This document shows positions 15,979 to 26,052 of a stretch of DNA of 64,000 nucleotides, one piece after another. The DNA lies in assembly GCA_964501185.1 (NCBI GenBank), contig CAZCRT010000001.1, positions 62,001 through 126,000 of the forward strand. The letters are read 5' to 3'. Numbering within the stretch: the stretch's first letter is position 1; each line of letters starts with the position of its first letter. The notes below the pieces were generated by a model. It searched no databases, was not told the DNA's origin, and was given only the letters and a program-made list of their open reading frames with translations. This stretch comes from BS150m-G50 sp964501185 [NCBI: uncultured Bacteroidia bacterium] (GTDB taxonomy: Bacteria; CAIWAD01; BS150m-G50). The position numbers were made by a program, and so were the translations under genes.

Positions 15979-18431
15979 ATTAAACTCAATGGGTCTACAG
16001 TAATTGTCAGATAGCTGTCATCGCTGTGGCGAAGACGGTTGAACTGATCAAGCGCCCCACGCAGCAGCTGACGCAACCTGGTGCCGTTTGGATCGCTGTT
16101 GCGGGCGGACTTAACGATGTAGTGGTAGCGGTATTCCCGCCAGATTTTCTGGATAGGGGCCGGCGCCGGGCCCAGGAGTTGCATGTTGCCCAGGTTTTTC
16201 TGCAGGAAAGGCAACAGGGCTTCGGCAGCGAGACGGCAACCCTCACGGTCTGTAGCTTTTATCGTCAACAAACCCAGACGACTGAAGGGGGGATAGTTTA
16301 ACAAACGACGGGTTTCCGCTTCACCGGTCAGAAAAACCTCCATGTCGTCGGCCTGTACCTGCTGCAGTGCCCGGTTTTCCGGACGGAAGGTTTGAATCAC
16401 CACAAGCCCCGGCAACTCGGCCCGTCCCGCCCGTCCTGCCACCTGTGTCAGCAGCTGGAATGTACGCTCCTGCGCCCGAAAATCCGGCAGCGCCAGCTCG
16501 GTGTCAGCATTCACCACCCCGACAAAAGTCACGCGGGGAAAATCGTGTCCCTTGGCTACCGACTGGGTGCCCAGTAGAATATCGTACTCCCCTGCATTAA
16601 ACGCAGCAATCATGGCGTTGTATGCGTCCGGGCTGCGGGTGGTGTCCTGGTCCATACGCAGGATGGTGTGTTGCTGGAAAAGCGAATGCAGCTGCTCTTC
16701 AACCTGTTGCGTACCGGTACCAAAAAACTCAAGCTTACCGGAACCGCACTCATCGCAGCGGGAGAGAGGTGTGCGCGAATGGCCACAGTAATGACAGCGG
16801 AGCTCAAGATCGGTTTTATGGTAGGTAAGAGTAATATCACAGTTGGGGCATTGAACTACTGTCCCACAGGAAACACACTGCTGCCAGGAAGAATAACCAC
16901 GGCGGTTCTGCAGGATAATTGCCTGCTCACCCCGCTCCAGTGTGTCGAGCAGGCCGCTGACAAAGCGATTTGAAAACATTTTAACAGTATCGCCGGCTGT
17001 CTCACGCCACACCTCCTTCATGTCGATCAGCTCGATCACCGGATGGGAATGCGCGCCCGTTCTTTCAGGCAACAGCATACGGGTAAGCCTGCCCGCGGCC
17101 ACATTGTGGTGTGTTTCCAGTGCCGGAGTGGCACTACCGAGCAATACAGGCACACCGAGGTCGCGCCCCCGCAGCAGGGCAGCATCCCGGGCGTTGTAGC
17201 GGGGGGCGGGATCGAACTGTTTGAAGGAGGAGTCATGTTCTTCATCAACAACAATCATACCGATTCGCTCCAGCGGCGCGAAAACAGCTGATCTGACACC
17301 AACCACGACATCGTATTTATCCTGTCTAATTCCCAGCCACGCATCATAGCGCTGCCGGTCAGTCAGGCGGCTGTGCATTACAATTACCCTTGTACCGAAG
17401 AACGCGTTAAAACGTGCCACAATCTGCGGCGTCAGTGAGATTTCCGGTACCAGTACCAGTGCCTGCCGGCCGTTCTCCACAACCCTTTTTATGGCCTCAA
17501 GATAGACCTGGGTTTTACCGCTGCCGGTAACACCCTGAAGCAGGAATGCCTTGAATTCACCAGACTGTTGGGCGGCAACCAGTGTTGATAGCGCCTGTTT
17601 CTGCTCCCGGTTAAGCGAAATGTCCAGTACGCTTGTGTCGCTGGAATGTGATGGCGCTACTGAATCGAGTTCACGATCGAACTGCTCCACAAAGCCGCTC
17701 TCCAGAAGGGAGCGCAGCGGAGGGAGGGAATGAAGCTGCAGCAACTCACGGCGAGGCACCACCCCAAACTCGGAAAGTCTTTTCAGAATTGACACCTGGG
17801 CCGGGCGGCGCCTGAGTTCAGCAATTGCATCTTCAATTCTATCATCCGATAACCCCGATGGCAAACGCAAGCACGCTTCTTTGCGCCTGGCCAGACTGCG
17901 TCCTTTCAATTCTTCAGTAGCGGTAATCAGCCCGTGGTCCAGAAGAAAGCGCAGATCATTATTGATGCTCTTGCGCCTGACCTGACGGGAAAGATAACGA
18001 ATTCCGGTATCGGGATGTTCACGCAGAGCCTGTAGCAGGCGTTTGCGTAAAGGTGACAGGCGGGGAAGCTCTGCGGGTGATTGCTCAGACAGACGGAAGA
18101 CCATCCTGCCCGCAAAATTGATACCGGGCGGGAGAGCACAGCGCAGTGTCTCTCCGATGGAAGCCACATAGTAGTCAGCAACCTGCCGGCAGAAGTGAAG
18201 TGTTTCCGGTGTAAACAGGGGAAATGGGTCCAGCGTGTCGCTGATCGGTTTGATTTTGCTGCTGTCGTAATCCGGCCTGTCCAGCAACTCCAGCACGTAC
18301 CCGGTTTGCAGCCTGCTCCCCAGCGTCACCAGAACCCGCGCCCCGGGGAGCACCTGCGACATAAGCTCAGCCGGTACCGAGTAGGTGTAGATCGGATTAA
18401 AGGGAAGCGGCAACGCAACTCTGACGAACAA
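15975..18431 (-). CDS. priA: Primosomal protein N' (replication restart helicase)
   Basis: This 818-aa protein is PriA, the 3'-5' DNA helicase that reloads the replisome at stalled forks. The N-terminal 3'BD region opens with Val-Arg-Val-Ala-Leu-Pro-Leu-Pro. Walker A is Gly-Val-Thr-Gly-Ser-Gly-Lys-Thr at about residue 300 and the DExx box is Asp-Glu-Glu-His-Asp. A zinc-binding insert has paired CxxC motifs (Cys-Val-Ser-Cys, Cys-Pro-Asn-Cys, Cys-His-Tyr-Cys, Cys-Asp-Glu-Cys), followed by Gly-Arg-Ala-Gly-Arg of motif VI. The length is slightly above the usual 730 aa. The gene starts 2 bp after recG and overlaps the metallopeptidase gene. PriA and RecG cooperate in fork repair, which fits the pairing. 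Confidence 0.95.
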   Translation of the reverse strand: MFVRVALPLPFNPIYTYSVPAELMSQVLPGARVLVTLGSRLQTGYVLELLDRPDYDSSKIKPISDTLDPFPLFTPETLHFCRQVADYYVASIGETLRCALPPGINFAGRMVFRLSEQSPAELPRLSPLRKRLLQALREHPDTGIRYLSRQVRRKSINNDLRFLLDHGLITATEELKGRSLARRKEACLRLPSGLSDDRIEDAIAELRRRPAQVSILKRLSEFGVVPRRELLQLHSLPPLRSLLESGFVEQFDRELDSVAPSHSSDTSVLDISLNREQKQALSTLVAAQQSGEFKAFLLQGVTGSGKTQVYLEAIKRVVENGRQALVLVPEISLTPQIVARFNAFFGTRVIVMHSRLTDRQRYDAWLGIRQDKYDVVVGVRSAVFAPLERIGMIVVDEEHDSSFKQFDPAPRYNARDAALLRGRDLGVPVLLGSATPALETHHNVAAGRLTRMLLPERTGAHSHPVIELIDMKEVWRETAGDTVKMFSNRFVSGLLDTLERGEQAIILQNRRGYSSWQQCVSCGTVVQCPNCDITLTYHKTDLELRCHYCGHSRTPLSRCDECGSGKLEFFGTGTQQVEEQLHSLFQQHTILRMDQDTTRSPDAYNAMIAAFNAGEYDILLGTQSVAKGHDFPRVTFVGVVNADTELALPDFRAQERTFQLLTQVAGRAGRAELPGLVVIQTFRPENRALQQVQADDMEVFLTGEAETRRLLNYPPFSRLGLLTIKATDREGCRLAAEALLPFLQKNLGNMQLLGPAPAPIQKIWREYRYHYIVKSARNSDPNGTRLRQLLRGALDQFNRLRHSDDSYLTITVDPLSLM

Positions 18432-18433
18432 AA

Positions 18434-20518
18434 TCAGTCCTCGATAAGGTTGAAGCGATCTTCGTAAAACCGCAGGTAGTAATCACGAATTCTGGGGTGG
18501 TTCAGCAGGCGGGGATCATCCTGTACCAACTGAAAAGCAATGTCACGGGTTCGGAACATGATACCGGAGTCAGCGATCAGATCGGCAATTTTAAGAGTTG
18601 GCAATCCATGTTGACGGGTACCAAAAAAATCACCCGATCCACGCAGCTTCATATCAGCTTCCGCGATCTTGAAACCATCCGGAAAATCAATCATCGCGTT
18701 CAGGCGACAACGACCCTCCTCGGAAAGCGCGGCTCCCGCCACCAGTATACAATAAGACTTTCGCGGCCCCCTTCCAACACGTCCCCGCAGCTGATGCAGT
18801 TGTGATAACCCGAAACGCTCGGCATGTATCACAGCCATAATGGTTGCGTTGGGATTGTCGACGCCAACCTCCACCACGGTTGTCGAAACCAGCACCTGGA
18901 TTTCACCGGCAGAAAAGCGCTGCATGATATCATCTTTTTCTTCTGCCGGCATACGCCCGTGAATCAATCCAACCTCGATTCCCTGGAAATATTTCTGTGC
19001 AAGTTCGTCACGGGAACGGGTGGCGGCACGCAGGTTGAGTTTGTCGGAATCTTCGACCAGCGGATAAACGATATACGCCTGCTCCCCCGACTCTACACGC
19101 TCGCGGATAAAAGGCATGATCTCCGGCAACTTGTTGTCGTAACGCCAGTGAGTAGAGATTGGCTGCCGCCCCGGTGGCAGCTCCCTGATCAGCGATATAT
19201 CCAGATCACCGTAAACCGAAAGAGCCAGCGTGCGAGGAATCGGAGTAGCGCTCATCACCAGCGTGTCCGGACGTACCCCTTTGTCGCGCAGCTGACCCCG
19301 CTGAAGTACACCAAAACGATGCTGCTCGTCGATAACCACCAGCCCCAGATTGTTGAACCTGACTGATTTCTGAAAGAGAGCATGTGTACCGATGATGATA
19401 TCAGCATTGCCGCTGGTGATCTCGTAGTTGCGCTGCTGGCGCAGGCGACTCTTCTGCCCACCGGTTAACAGCGTGACATTGACAGGCAGTTGTGAGACAA
19501 AGTTCATGATACTGCGATAATGCTGGTCGGCCAGGATCTCAGTCGGCACCATCAGGGCACACTGATAACCGTTTTCTACGGCCAGCAGCATTGCCAGCAC
19601 AGCCACCAGGGTTTTACCTGAGCCGACGTCACCCTCGAGCAGGCGGTTCATCGGCTGTGGCGAACGCATATCTTTCAGAATTTCATCAGTAACCTGCTCC
19701 TGGTCAGCGGTAAATGAAAAAGGAAGGCTGTCCAGCAGCTGCTGGCGCAGGTCGCCACTCTTATGAAAACTGATACCCTTTTCTATAACCTTGACATGAT
19801 ACTTCCTCAGCGCCAGCATCAACTCCAGGAAGAAGAACTCGTTGAACTTGAGACGGTAGCGTGCCTGCTTCAATTGTTCCGGGGAAGGGGGGCGGTGTAC
19901 CCACTCCAGGGCATCCGCGTAGCTGACCAGATCGTGTTCACGCAGGAAACCCGGTGAAAAACAGTCTGGATAATCACCATCGAGGTCATCAAGAATATGT
20001 GATACAATACGAAACATGCCCCGGCTGTCCAGGTAAGCTCGTCGCAGTGCCTCGGTGCCTGGATACAATGGGATCAAGCGCCCCTCAAAACCACCGTCCT
20101 CATCCCGCAGGTTGATTTTTTCGAGCGCCGGGTGGGTAAAAGACCAGCCCCGATACATGGTTGGTTTGCCGGTAGCCGCAATGAAGTCGCCCTCCTTGAA
20201 GGCGGCTTCGAAGTAGCGAAGGTTGTTGAAAAATACCAGCGTCATGCTGCCGCTGTCATCCTCAAGTGTAAGGCGGAAAATGCGGCGCCGCTTTCCTCGA
20301 AAGGACTCACGACCGGTGATGCGCCCAACAACAGTGACCGGATCTCCGTCCACTACCAGGTCGCTTATCTGAGATACATTGGTGCGGTCCAGATAACGTC
20401 TTGGAAAATAGTGGAGCAGATCATACCAGCTGGTGAGGCCATGATCGCTCAGGACGGCGAACTTCTTTGGTCCCACACCTTTTGCAAACTGGATACTCTT
20501 ATCGGTTAATGACTCCAT
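18434..20518 (-). CDS. recG: ATP-dependent DNA helicase RecG
   Basis: This 694-aa protein has normal RecG length and layout: an N-terminal wedge/OB domain, then SF2 helicase domains. Visible motifs are Gly-Asp-Val-Gly-Ser-Gly-Lys-Thr (Walker A), Asp-Glu-Gln-His-Arg-Phe-Gly (motif II), Ser-Ala-Thr-Pro-Ile-Pro-Arg-Thr (motif III) and Gln-Leu-Arg-Gly-Arg-Val-Gly-Arg (motif VI). RecG remodels stalled forks and branched DNA. It overlaps the upstream DUF4139 gene by 20 bp and ends 2 bp before priA, so the genes are tightly coupled. Confidence 0.96.
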   Translation of the reverse strand: MESLTDKSIQFAKGVGPKKFAVLSDHGLTSWYDLLHYFPRRYLDRTNVSQISDLVVDGDPVTVVGRITGRESFRGKRRRIFRLTLEDDSGSMTLVFFNNLRYFEAAFKEGDFIAATGKPTMYRGWSFTHPALEKINLRDEDGGFEGRLIPLYPGTEALRRAYLDSRGMFRIVSHILDDLDGDYPDCFSPGFLREHDLVSYADALEWVHRPPSPEQLKQARYRLKFNEFFFLELMLALRKYHVKVIEKGISFHKSGDLRQQLLDSLPFSFTADQEQVTDEILKDMRSPQPMNRLLEGDVGSGKTLVAVLAMLLAVENGYQCALMVPTEILADQHYRSIMNFVSQLPVNVTLLTGGQKSRLRQQRNYEITSGNADIIIGTHALFQKSVRFNNLGLVVIDEQHRFGVLQRGQLRDKGVRPDTLVMSATPIPRTLALSVYGDLDISLIRELPPGRQPISTHWRYDNKLPEIMPFIRERVESGEQAYIVYPLVEDSDKLNLRAATRSRDELAQKYFQGIEVGLIHGRMPAEEKDDIMQRFSAGEIQVLVSTTVVEVGVDNPNATIMAVIHAERFGLSQLHQLRGRVGRGPRKSYCILVAGAALSEEGRCRLNAMIDFPDGFKIAEADMKLRGSGDFFGTRQHGLPTLKIADLIADSGIMFRTRDIAFQLVQDDPRLLNHPRIRDYYLRFYEDRFNLIED

Positions 20519-21884
20519 GCCGCTTCAGTTGGTAACTGTATTCAAGGGTGGCTTCGCCATCAGCCGGAACAGCCAGCTCCATCTCGATCAGCGTGGCGCT
20601 GAGGCGTACGAATGTGGTGTTGCAATCAGTGATGCTGGCGCCGGCAGGAACATGTTCATGCACCTTCACCCGGACAGCTTCCTCTTTGTGGTTGCGAAGT
20701 TCTACTTTAATCCTGGCGCTGTGGCCGTAGCGTCCTATCTGTTGCCTGCTCAGGACAGTGCGCTCAGCAACCATATCAAATACTTTACCCAACGAGAGAC
20801 TGACCGGTTCGTCTTTTGGGGTGTGGTCTATACGGTCCTCCCCGACAAACTGGCGGGTGTCGTCTTCGTCCAGCTTGTATACACGCACCACACCTGCCGG
20901 TAACGGAATACCCAGCTGATTCTGCTCACTGTTTTCAAAGCGGGCGGTAACCAGCACCCTGTTACTGTCACGAGTGTAATCGTAAAGATATTCGCGAGAG
21001 ACAGCGACTTCACGGGTGGGGAATAGCGCCAGCTGTTTATCCTGGTTGTTTTTCAGGGTTGCCGGACGGTCAAGTGTGTAGAGGTGATATTCGAAGAAGG
21101 GGCGCTCAGTGAAACCACCCTCAGCGACAGAGTAAAAATCCACCGAAGCCGGGGGTGGAGGTGTGCGATGACGTGACACAAGATTAACATCACCGGCGAT
21201 CAACTTGAGGTTGGCGTCACTGAAAGTTGTCCCGGTACGGTTTGTGACCGTAACCCAGCAGCCAAGCTGCATGGCGGTGTCGTTCTGATTAAGGATGGCA
21301 ACATAGTCCGCCGTCCAGTTCATCCCCGTAGTCAGGTAAGTCAGGGTTACCGGAAAGTTATCACTGCGCGGCGCCGTGACCAGCCATTTAAGAGTGGGGC
21401 GCGTTATCAACCCCTGTGGCAACTCTGGAAAAACCGCAGACACCACATGATTACGATCGACAGTAATGATATTTCCACCATCCTGCTCCAGAACAATTCC
21501 ACCACTGGCGGAGAGAAGTTTTCCAGTGATAACCGCATCGCTTTCGAGCGTCAGAGTTACAGGGTGGTCCAGGTATTTGTGATACAGTTTCGCGACATCA
21601 ACCAGGTCGTATTCGAAGTTCTGCTCGAGTACCTGAATGCCGGGAGCGGTAAAACCGACGGTCTGTGGCATTACTTTGGCCGACACACCCGGAATAGCGA
21701 GTTCGTTGACGCCGTCAGTGAGCTGCAGCTGACGCAGGTCGGTAACTATGGCGCGGTCCTGGTTGTAAACCGTAATAGCAACACCGTCCGTCTCCGCCAT
21801 GGCGAGAGGGACAAGCGCTAATGGACTGGCGATAATCAACAATGTCAACATCAGGATCAGGACCGGCAGTGTTCTCCTGTACAT
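20499..21884 (-). CDS. Exported DUF4139 domain protein
   Basis: This 461-aa protein has an N-terminal hydrophobic signal (about residues 7-29, ending near Ala-Met-Ala). Most of the rest matches the DUF4139 family. Family features include the early Val-Tyr-Asn-Gln-Asp-Arg-Ala-Ile-Val, a Leu-Thr-Tyr-Leu-Thr-Thr-Gly-Met-Asn-Trp-Thr-Ala-Asp-Tyr stretch, and the C-terminal Val-x-x-Arg-Thr-Val-Leu-Ser and Leu-Glu-Tyr-Ser-Tyr. The family is beta-rich and of unknown function. The gene lies between valS and recG in a tight operon and overlaps recG by 20 bp. It therefore shares expression with housekeeping genes without an obvious functional link. Confidence 0.82.
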   Translation of the reverse strand: MYRRTLPVLILMLTLLIIASPLALVPLAMAETDGVAITVYNQDRAIVTDLRQLQLTDGVNELAIPGVSAKVMPQTVGFTAPGIQVLEQNFEYDLVDVAKLYHKYLDHPVTLTLESDAVITGKLLSASGGIVLEQDGGNIITVDRNHVVSAVFPELPQGLITRPTLKWLVTAPRSDNFPVTLTYLTTGMNWTADYVAILNQNDTAMQLGCWVTVTNRTGTTFSDANLKLIAGDVNLVSRHRTPPPPASVDFYSVAEGGFTERPFFEYHLYTLDRPATLKNNQDKQLALFPTREVAVSREYLYDYTRDSNRVLVTARFENSEQNQLGIPLPAGVVRVYKLDEDDTRQFVGEDRIDHTPKDEPVSLSLGKVFDMVAERTVLSRQQIGRYGHSARIKVELRNHKEEAVRVKVHEHVPAGASITDCNTTFVRLSATLIEMELAVPADGEATLEYSYQLKRHGVINR

Positions 21885-21939
21885 GGAAACCCTCCCTTCG
21901 GTATAGACAGCCGACCCGGATGGGCCACGCTGTTATTTC

Positions 21940-24615
21940 TTACTCGAAAACCTGCAGGTTGCGGGCAACCTTTGACAGAGCTTCCCGGTACTCGGTCAGC
22001 TTGGTGCGCTCTGAGGCCACAACCGCTTCCGGTGCCCGCGCCACAAAATTCTCATTACCCAGTTTCTTCTCCTGCCCGGAGATCAGGCCCTGCAGCTGCT
22101 TCTGCTCTTTTGTGAGACGTTCAACCTCTTTGTCAATATCAATCAAACCTTCCAGGGGGATGACCAGTTCAAAATCAGCAACAACTGCAGTTGAAGCCAG
22201 ACGGGGGCGTTCCTCGTTGAACCGCAGCTCCTCCAGACGACCCAGCCGGGTAATGTATGGTGCCGCTTTCTCCAGCAAAACCTGTGACGCGTCACTCAGC
22301 TGTCTGGCAATGGCGCTGATCTCACGGTTTGGTGGGATATTCTGTTCCGCTCGAATATTGCGAATAGCGCTGACGGTTTGTCGAACCAGGTCAAACTGCC
22401 GCTCCAGATCTTCGTCAATAACCTCTTCCTGCAGCTGTGGCCATGATTGACGCATTATGGTCGGCGGTTCCGGTTGTGGCAGGCCATAATCGGACAGGCG
22501 TTGCTGCAGGTTCTGCCAGATCTCTTCAGTTATAAACGGCATAAACGGATGCAGTAAGCGCATGGCCGTGTCAAAAGTGTACACCAGTGTTTCCAATAGA
22601 TCTCGCCGATCAGCAGTTTCACCGTCATAGAGACGTGGCTTGGCCAACTCCAGATACCAGTCGCAGAGATCGTGCCAGATAAACTCGTAGATCGCTGCCA
22701 GCGCTTCATTCATCTTGTAGCGGGTGAAAAGGCGATCAACGCTGCGCACTGTATGGTGCAACCGTGACAACAACCAGCGATCCATCATCTGTTGTGGGCG
22801 GGGGTCCAGTGGCCAACCTGTATCCTTCAACACATCCCAGTCCTGCATGAAAACAAAGCGGAAGGCGTTCCAGATCTTGTTGGCAAAATTACGCCCCAGC
22901 TCGAATTTGGTAGGCGACAGCTTGATATCCTGCCCCTCTGTGGTGAGTGCAACCAGCGAGTAGCGCACAGCATCAGCACCATACTGCTCGATCATTTCGA
23001 GTGGATCGATGCCGTTACCGAGTGACTTGCTCATCCAGCGACCCTGCTCGTCCTTGATCATACCGGTGATATAAACCTGATGATAGGGGACCTCACCGGT
23101 AAATTCGATACCGGCCATAATCATCCGGGCGATCCAGAAGAAGATAATATCATAACCGGAGACCAATACATCTGTCGGGTAGAATTTCTTCAGAGCAGCA
23201 GTCTGTTCGGGCCAGCCCAGTGTGGAAAACGGCCACAGCCAGGAAGAAAACCAGGTGTCCAGCACATCCTCATCCTGCCGCAACTTCTCGCCACCACATT
23301 CGGGGCAGCTGTCAGGGTCGGCCTCGTTGACAATCATCTCCCCGCAATCCTCACAATACCAGACCGGAATCTGGTGGCCCCACCAGAGCTGGCGCGAGAT
23401 ACACCAGTCGTGAATTCCCTCCAGCCAGCGACGGTAGACATTTTCCCAGCGATGTGGAAAGAAGGTGATCTTACCATCGTCAACCGCCTGCAGGGCCGGC
23501 TCGGCGAGCGGTTTCATTTTGACAAACCACTGTGTACTGAGATACGGCTCTATGACAGTATTACAGCGCTGGCATTGACCAACAGCATGTGTATGGCCCT
23601 CTATCTTCTCCAGCAAACCGGCTGCGTCCATGTCGGCAACGATGGCTTCCCGGGCTTCAAAACGATCCATACCACGATACTTCTGCGGCGCGTTGTCATT
23701 CATACAGCCGTTGGTGTCTATAACCTTGATCTGATCCAGATCATGACGAATCCCCATATCGAAATCATTGGGATCATGAGACGGTGTAACCTTAACCGCG
23801 CCGGTGCCAAATTCAGGATCGACGAAATCATCATCGATAACAATAATCCTGCGGTCGGTCAGAGGCAGGGAAACCTGTTTTCCCCTCAGCCAGTTATAAC
23901 GCTCATCTTCCGGATGGATGGCGATAGCGCTGTCACCCAGCATGGTTTCAGGGCGGGTCGTGGCTACCACAACATGACGATCACTCTCCTCAACCGGATA
24001 GCGAAAATACCAGAGATGACTCTCTGTTTCCCTGTGATCAACCTCTTCATCGGAAATTGCGGTGTGATCTTTGGGGCACCAGTTGACAATATAGTTGCCA
24101 CGGTAGATCAGGCCCTTTTCATAGAGACGCACAAAGGCGGCACGAACCGCCCGTGAAAGGCCATCGTCCATGGTAAAACGCTCGCGTGACCAGTCAGCAC
24201 TGTCGCCCAGTTTACGCTTTTGCCGGCTGATAATACCGCCATACTCTTCCTTCCAATCCCAGACTCTGCCGATAAAGGATTCGCGTCCCAGCTGATGCCG
24301 GTCGCTTCCCTCTTTGAGCAGCTGTTTTTCAACCACGTTCTGGGTGGCAATACCGGCATGGTCAGTTCCGGGCACCCAGAAGGACTCCAGGCCCCGCATA
24401 CGATGATAGCGGATAAGTGTATCCTGAATAGTGTCCTGCAGGCCATGTCCCATGTGCAGCATACCGGTGATGTTAGGTGGTGGCATCATGATGGTATAGG
24501 GATCATTCGGAGCATCATCCCTTACCTTGAAGTATCCACCCTCTTCCCAGTAGCTGTACCAGCGGGGTTCAACTTCAGCGGGATCATATTGCTTGGGAAT
24601 CTGGTTGTCGTTCAT
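21940..24615 (-). CDS. valS: Valyl-tRNA synthetase
   Basis: This 891-aa class I synthetase charges tRNA-Val with valine in the cytoplasm. The HIGH-type motif is His-Met-Gly-His within Pro-Asn-Ile-Thr-Gly-Met-Leu, and the KMSKS motif is Trp-Met-Ser-Lys-Ser. The editing domain has Gly-Thr-Asp-His-Ala-Gly-Ile-Ala-Thr-Gln. A Cys-x-x-Cys pair around Cys-Glu-Asp-Cys and Cys-Pro-Glu-Cys may bind zinc. A C-terminal coiled coil (about 825-885) with the family's Leu-x-x-x-x-Gly-Leu-Ile-Asp pattern is present. It is first in a likely operon with the DUF4139 gene, recG, priA and a peptidase. A T-box leader was not recognised upstream. Confidence 0.96.
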   Translation of the reverse strand: MNDNQIPKQYDPAEVEPRWYSYWEEGGYFKVRDDAPNDPYTIMMPPPNITGMLHMGHGLQDTIQDTLIRYHRMRGLESFWVPGTDHAGIATQNVVEKQLLKEGSDRHQLGRESFIGRVWDWKEEYGGIISRQKRKLGDSADWSRERFTMDDGLSRAVRAAFVRLYEKGLIYRGNYIVNWCPKDHTAISDEEVDHRETESHLWYFRYPVEESDRHVVVATTRPETMLGDSAIAIHPEDERYNWLRGKQVSLPLTDRRIIVIDDDFVDPEFGTGAVKVTPSHDPNDFDMGIRHDLDQIKVIDTNGCMNDNAPQKYRGMDRFEAREAIVADMDAAGLLEKIEGHTHAVGQCQRCNTVIEPYLSTQWFVKMKPLAEPALQAVDDGKITFFPHRWENVYRRWLEGIHDWCISRQLWWGHQIPVWYCEDCGEMIVNEADPDSCPECGGEKLRQDEDVLDTWFSSWLWPFSTLGWPEQTAALKKFYPTDVLVSGYDIIFFWIARMIMAGIEFTGEVPYHQVYITGMIKDEQGRWMSKSLGNGIDPLEMIEQYGADAVRYSLVALTTEGQDIKLSPTKFELGRNFANKIWNAFRFVFMQDWDVLKDTGWPLDPRPQQMMDRWLLSRLHHTVRSVDRLFTRYKMNEALAAIYEFIWHDLCDWYLELAKPRLYDGETADRRDLLETLVYTFDTAMRLLHPFMPFITEEIWQNLQQRLSDYGLPQPEPPTIMRQSWPQLQEEVIDEDLERQFDLVRQTVSAIRNIRAEQNIPPNREISAIARQLSDASQVLLEKAAPYITRLGRLEELRFNEERPRLASTAVVADFELVIPLEGLIDIDKEVERLTKEQKQLQGLISGQEKKLGNENFVARAPEAVVASERTKLTEYREALSKVARNLQVFE

Positions 24616-24760
24616 CAGTCATCCTGTTTTCTTCTGCTTATCCGGTGCGGCTAACCTGCTCTGGCTATAGTGGCACCCTGTCGGCCACTCGAATTAATGT
24701 AAGATGAGAAATAACCTCAAAAATGCAAAGACGGCGCGCTGAGCGGCGGCAATATAATAG

Positions 24761-24788
24761 AAAAAACAAACCCCGGCGTTGACCGGGG
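24761..24788 (-). terminator. Rho-independent terminator downstream of rpoD
   Basis: On the minus strand a CCCCGG stem, a 6-nt loop (tcaacg) and the complementary CCGGGG are followed by TTTGTTTTTT. A perfect 6-bp GC stem and a T-rich tail immediately after the rpoD stop form a classic intrinsic terminator. It separates rpoD from valS. Confidence 0.85.
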
Positions 24789-24820
24789 CTGCTTGTATTT
24801 CAAAGGTTGAACGATTCAGA

Positions 24821-25678
24821 TCAACCAAGGTATGTTTTGAGATTCTTACTGCGGGAAATGTGTCGCAGCCGACGCAGCGCTTTCTCCTTGATCTGACGCA
24901 CTCGCTCGCGTGTCAGGCTGAACATTTCACCGATCTCTTCCAGAGTCATAGGGTGTTCACGACCAAGACCGAAGTAGAGTCGGATAACTTCCGCTTCCCG
25001 GTCTGAGAGCGTACTGAGAGCCCGGGAGACTTCCTTTTTCAGCGATTCACGCATCAGGGCGCTATCGGGTGGTGGTTGACTGTCGTTATGGATTATATCC
25101 AGCAGGCGATTGTCTTCCCCCTGTGAAAAAGGCGCGTCCATGGAAAGATGACGGCCGGAACGCTTCATGGTGTCATTGACTTCCCAGGTGCTCATATCCA
25201 GCACTTTGGCAATCTCATCCGCCGACGGTTCCCGTTCCAGCGACTGTTCCAGTTTACTGAGTGCTTTTCCGATTTTATTCAGGGCGCCAACGCGGTTAAG
25301 CGGCAGACGCACAACGCGGGATTGTTCCGCCAGAGCCTGTAGAATAGACTGACGAATCCACCAGACAGCATAGGAAATAAACTTGAAACCACGAGTTTCA
25401 TCAAAACGCTTGGCAGCTTTGATCAACCCCAGGTTGCCTTCGTTGATCAAATCACCCAGGGAAAGCCCCTGGTTCTGATATTGCTTGGCTACGGATACTA
25501 CGAATCGGAGATTAGCCCTTGTAAGCATGTCGAGGGCTTCCTGCTCACCCTTCTTTATCCGCTTGGCCAGGGAGATTTCCTCTTCCGGTTTAAGCAGCGC
25601 TACTTCACCGATTTCCTGAAGGTATCGTTCCAGTGATTGGTTGGCACGGATATTTGCACGCCGGGTAATTCTCGTCAT
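24821..25678 (-). CDS. rpoD: Primary sigma factor RpoD/SigA, short FCB-type
   Basis: This 285-aa protein is a group 1 sigma-70 factor. Region 1.2 begins at [10 protein letters not shown]. Region 2 is nearly perfect, with [13 protein letters not shown] and Tyr-Ala-Val-Trp-Trp-Ile-Arg-Gln. Region 4 has Thr-Leu-Glu-Glu-Ile-Gly and [12 protein letters not shown]. The large region 1.1 and non-conserved region of proteobacterial RpoD are absent, and the Ser-Arg-Ser-Lys ending resembles Bacteroidetes and FCB relatives. The start is set at 25678 (GGAGG 5 nt upstream) rather than at the far-upstream ATG at 25870. The gene has its own terminator. Confidence 0.92.
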   Translation of the reverse strand: MTRITRRANIRANQSLERYLQEIGEVALLKPEEEISLAKRIKKGEQEALDMLTRANLRFVVSVAKQYQNQGLSLGDLINEGNLGLIKAAKRFDETRGFKFISYAVWWIRQSILQALAEQSRVVRLPLNRVGALNKIGKALSKLEQSLEREPSADEIAKVLDMSTWEVNDTMKRSGRHLSMDAPFSQGEDNRLLDIIHNDSQPPPDSALMRESLKKEVSRALSTLSDREAEVIRLYFGLGREHPMTLEEIGEMFSLTRERVRQIKEKALRRLRHISRSKNLKTYLG

Positions 25679-26052
25679 TAAAACCTCCATTGCCTGGCCA
25701 TGGAAATGGACAGGTGGTGACAAAACCGGACCGAAATCACATTGAGTATCAGTAGTCGGATAGTGCCGCAAAATTAGTGCAAGGCCGAGTAGTTTAAGCG
25801 AATCATTGCTGTCAAGCAAGCAATATTTTCTTGCTGAGAGGAAATATACTCCAGCTGCCGCAGGCAACATCTTTCAACTATCTGACAATCAGGTTCCAAC
25901 CTCAGTGATCAAGCTGTTTCCACGGGGCACTCAGGGTTGTATCGGATTGTCCGGTTTCAGATTGCATGATTATTACGCAATTACCATACCAGAGCGGGGA
26001 AGCACAGGAGCTTCCCCGCAAAGGCACAGTTAAGATATGTAAACACAACGGG
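25679..26052. promoter_or_regulatory. Upstream region of rpoD and 3' side of htrA
   Basis: This 374-bp stretch holds no gene. At 25994-26019 a perfect 10-bp stem (GCGGGGAAGC / GCTTCCCCGC, 6-nt loop) lies just past the htrA stop. It may end or protect the htrA transcript, although no T-run follows. Nearer to rpoD, on the minus strand, a TAATTTTG lies at about 25769-25776, which fits the Bacteroidetes TAnnTTTG core element. A TTGACA stands upstream, but the spacing to it is not right, so the promoter assignment is weak. A 76-codon plus-strand frame at 25806-26033 is not supported. Confidence 0.4.

Noticed and set aside
23080-24156. 358-codon plus-strand open frame
   Set aside because: It is fully inside valS on the other strand; the synthetase motifs are unmistakable there.
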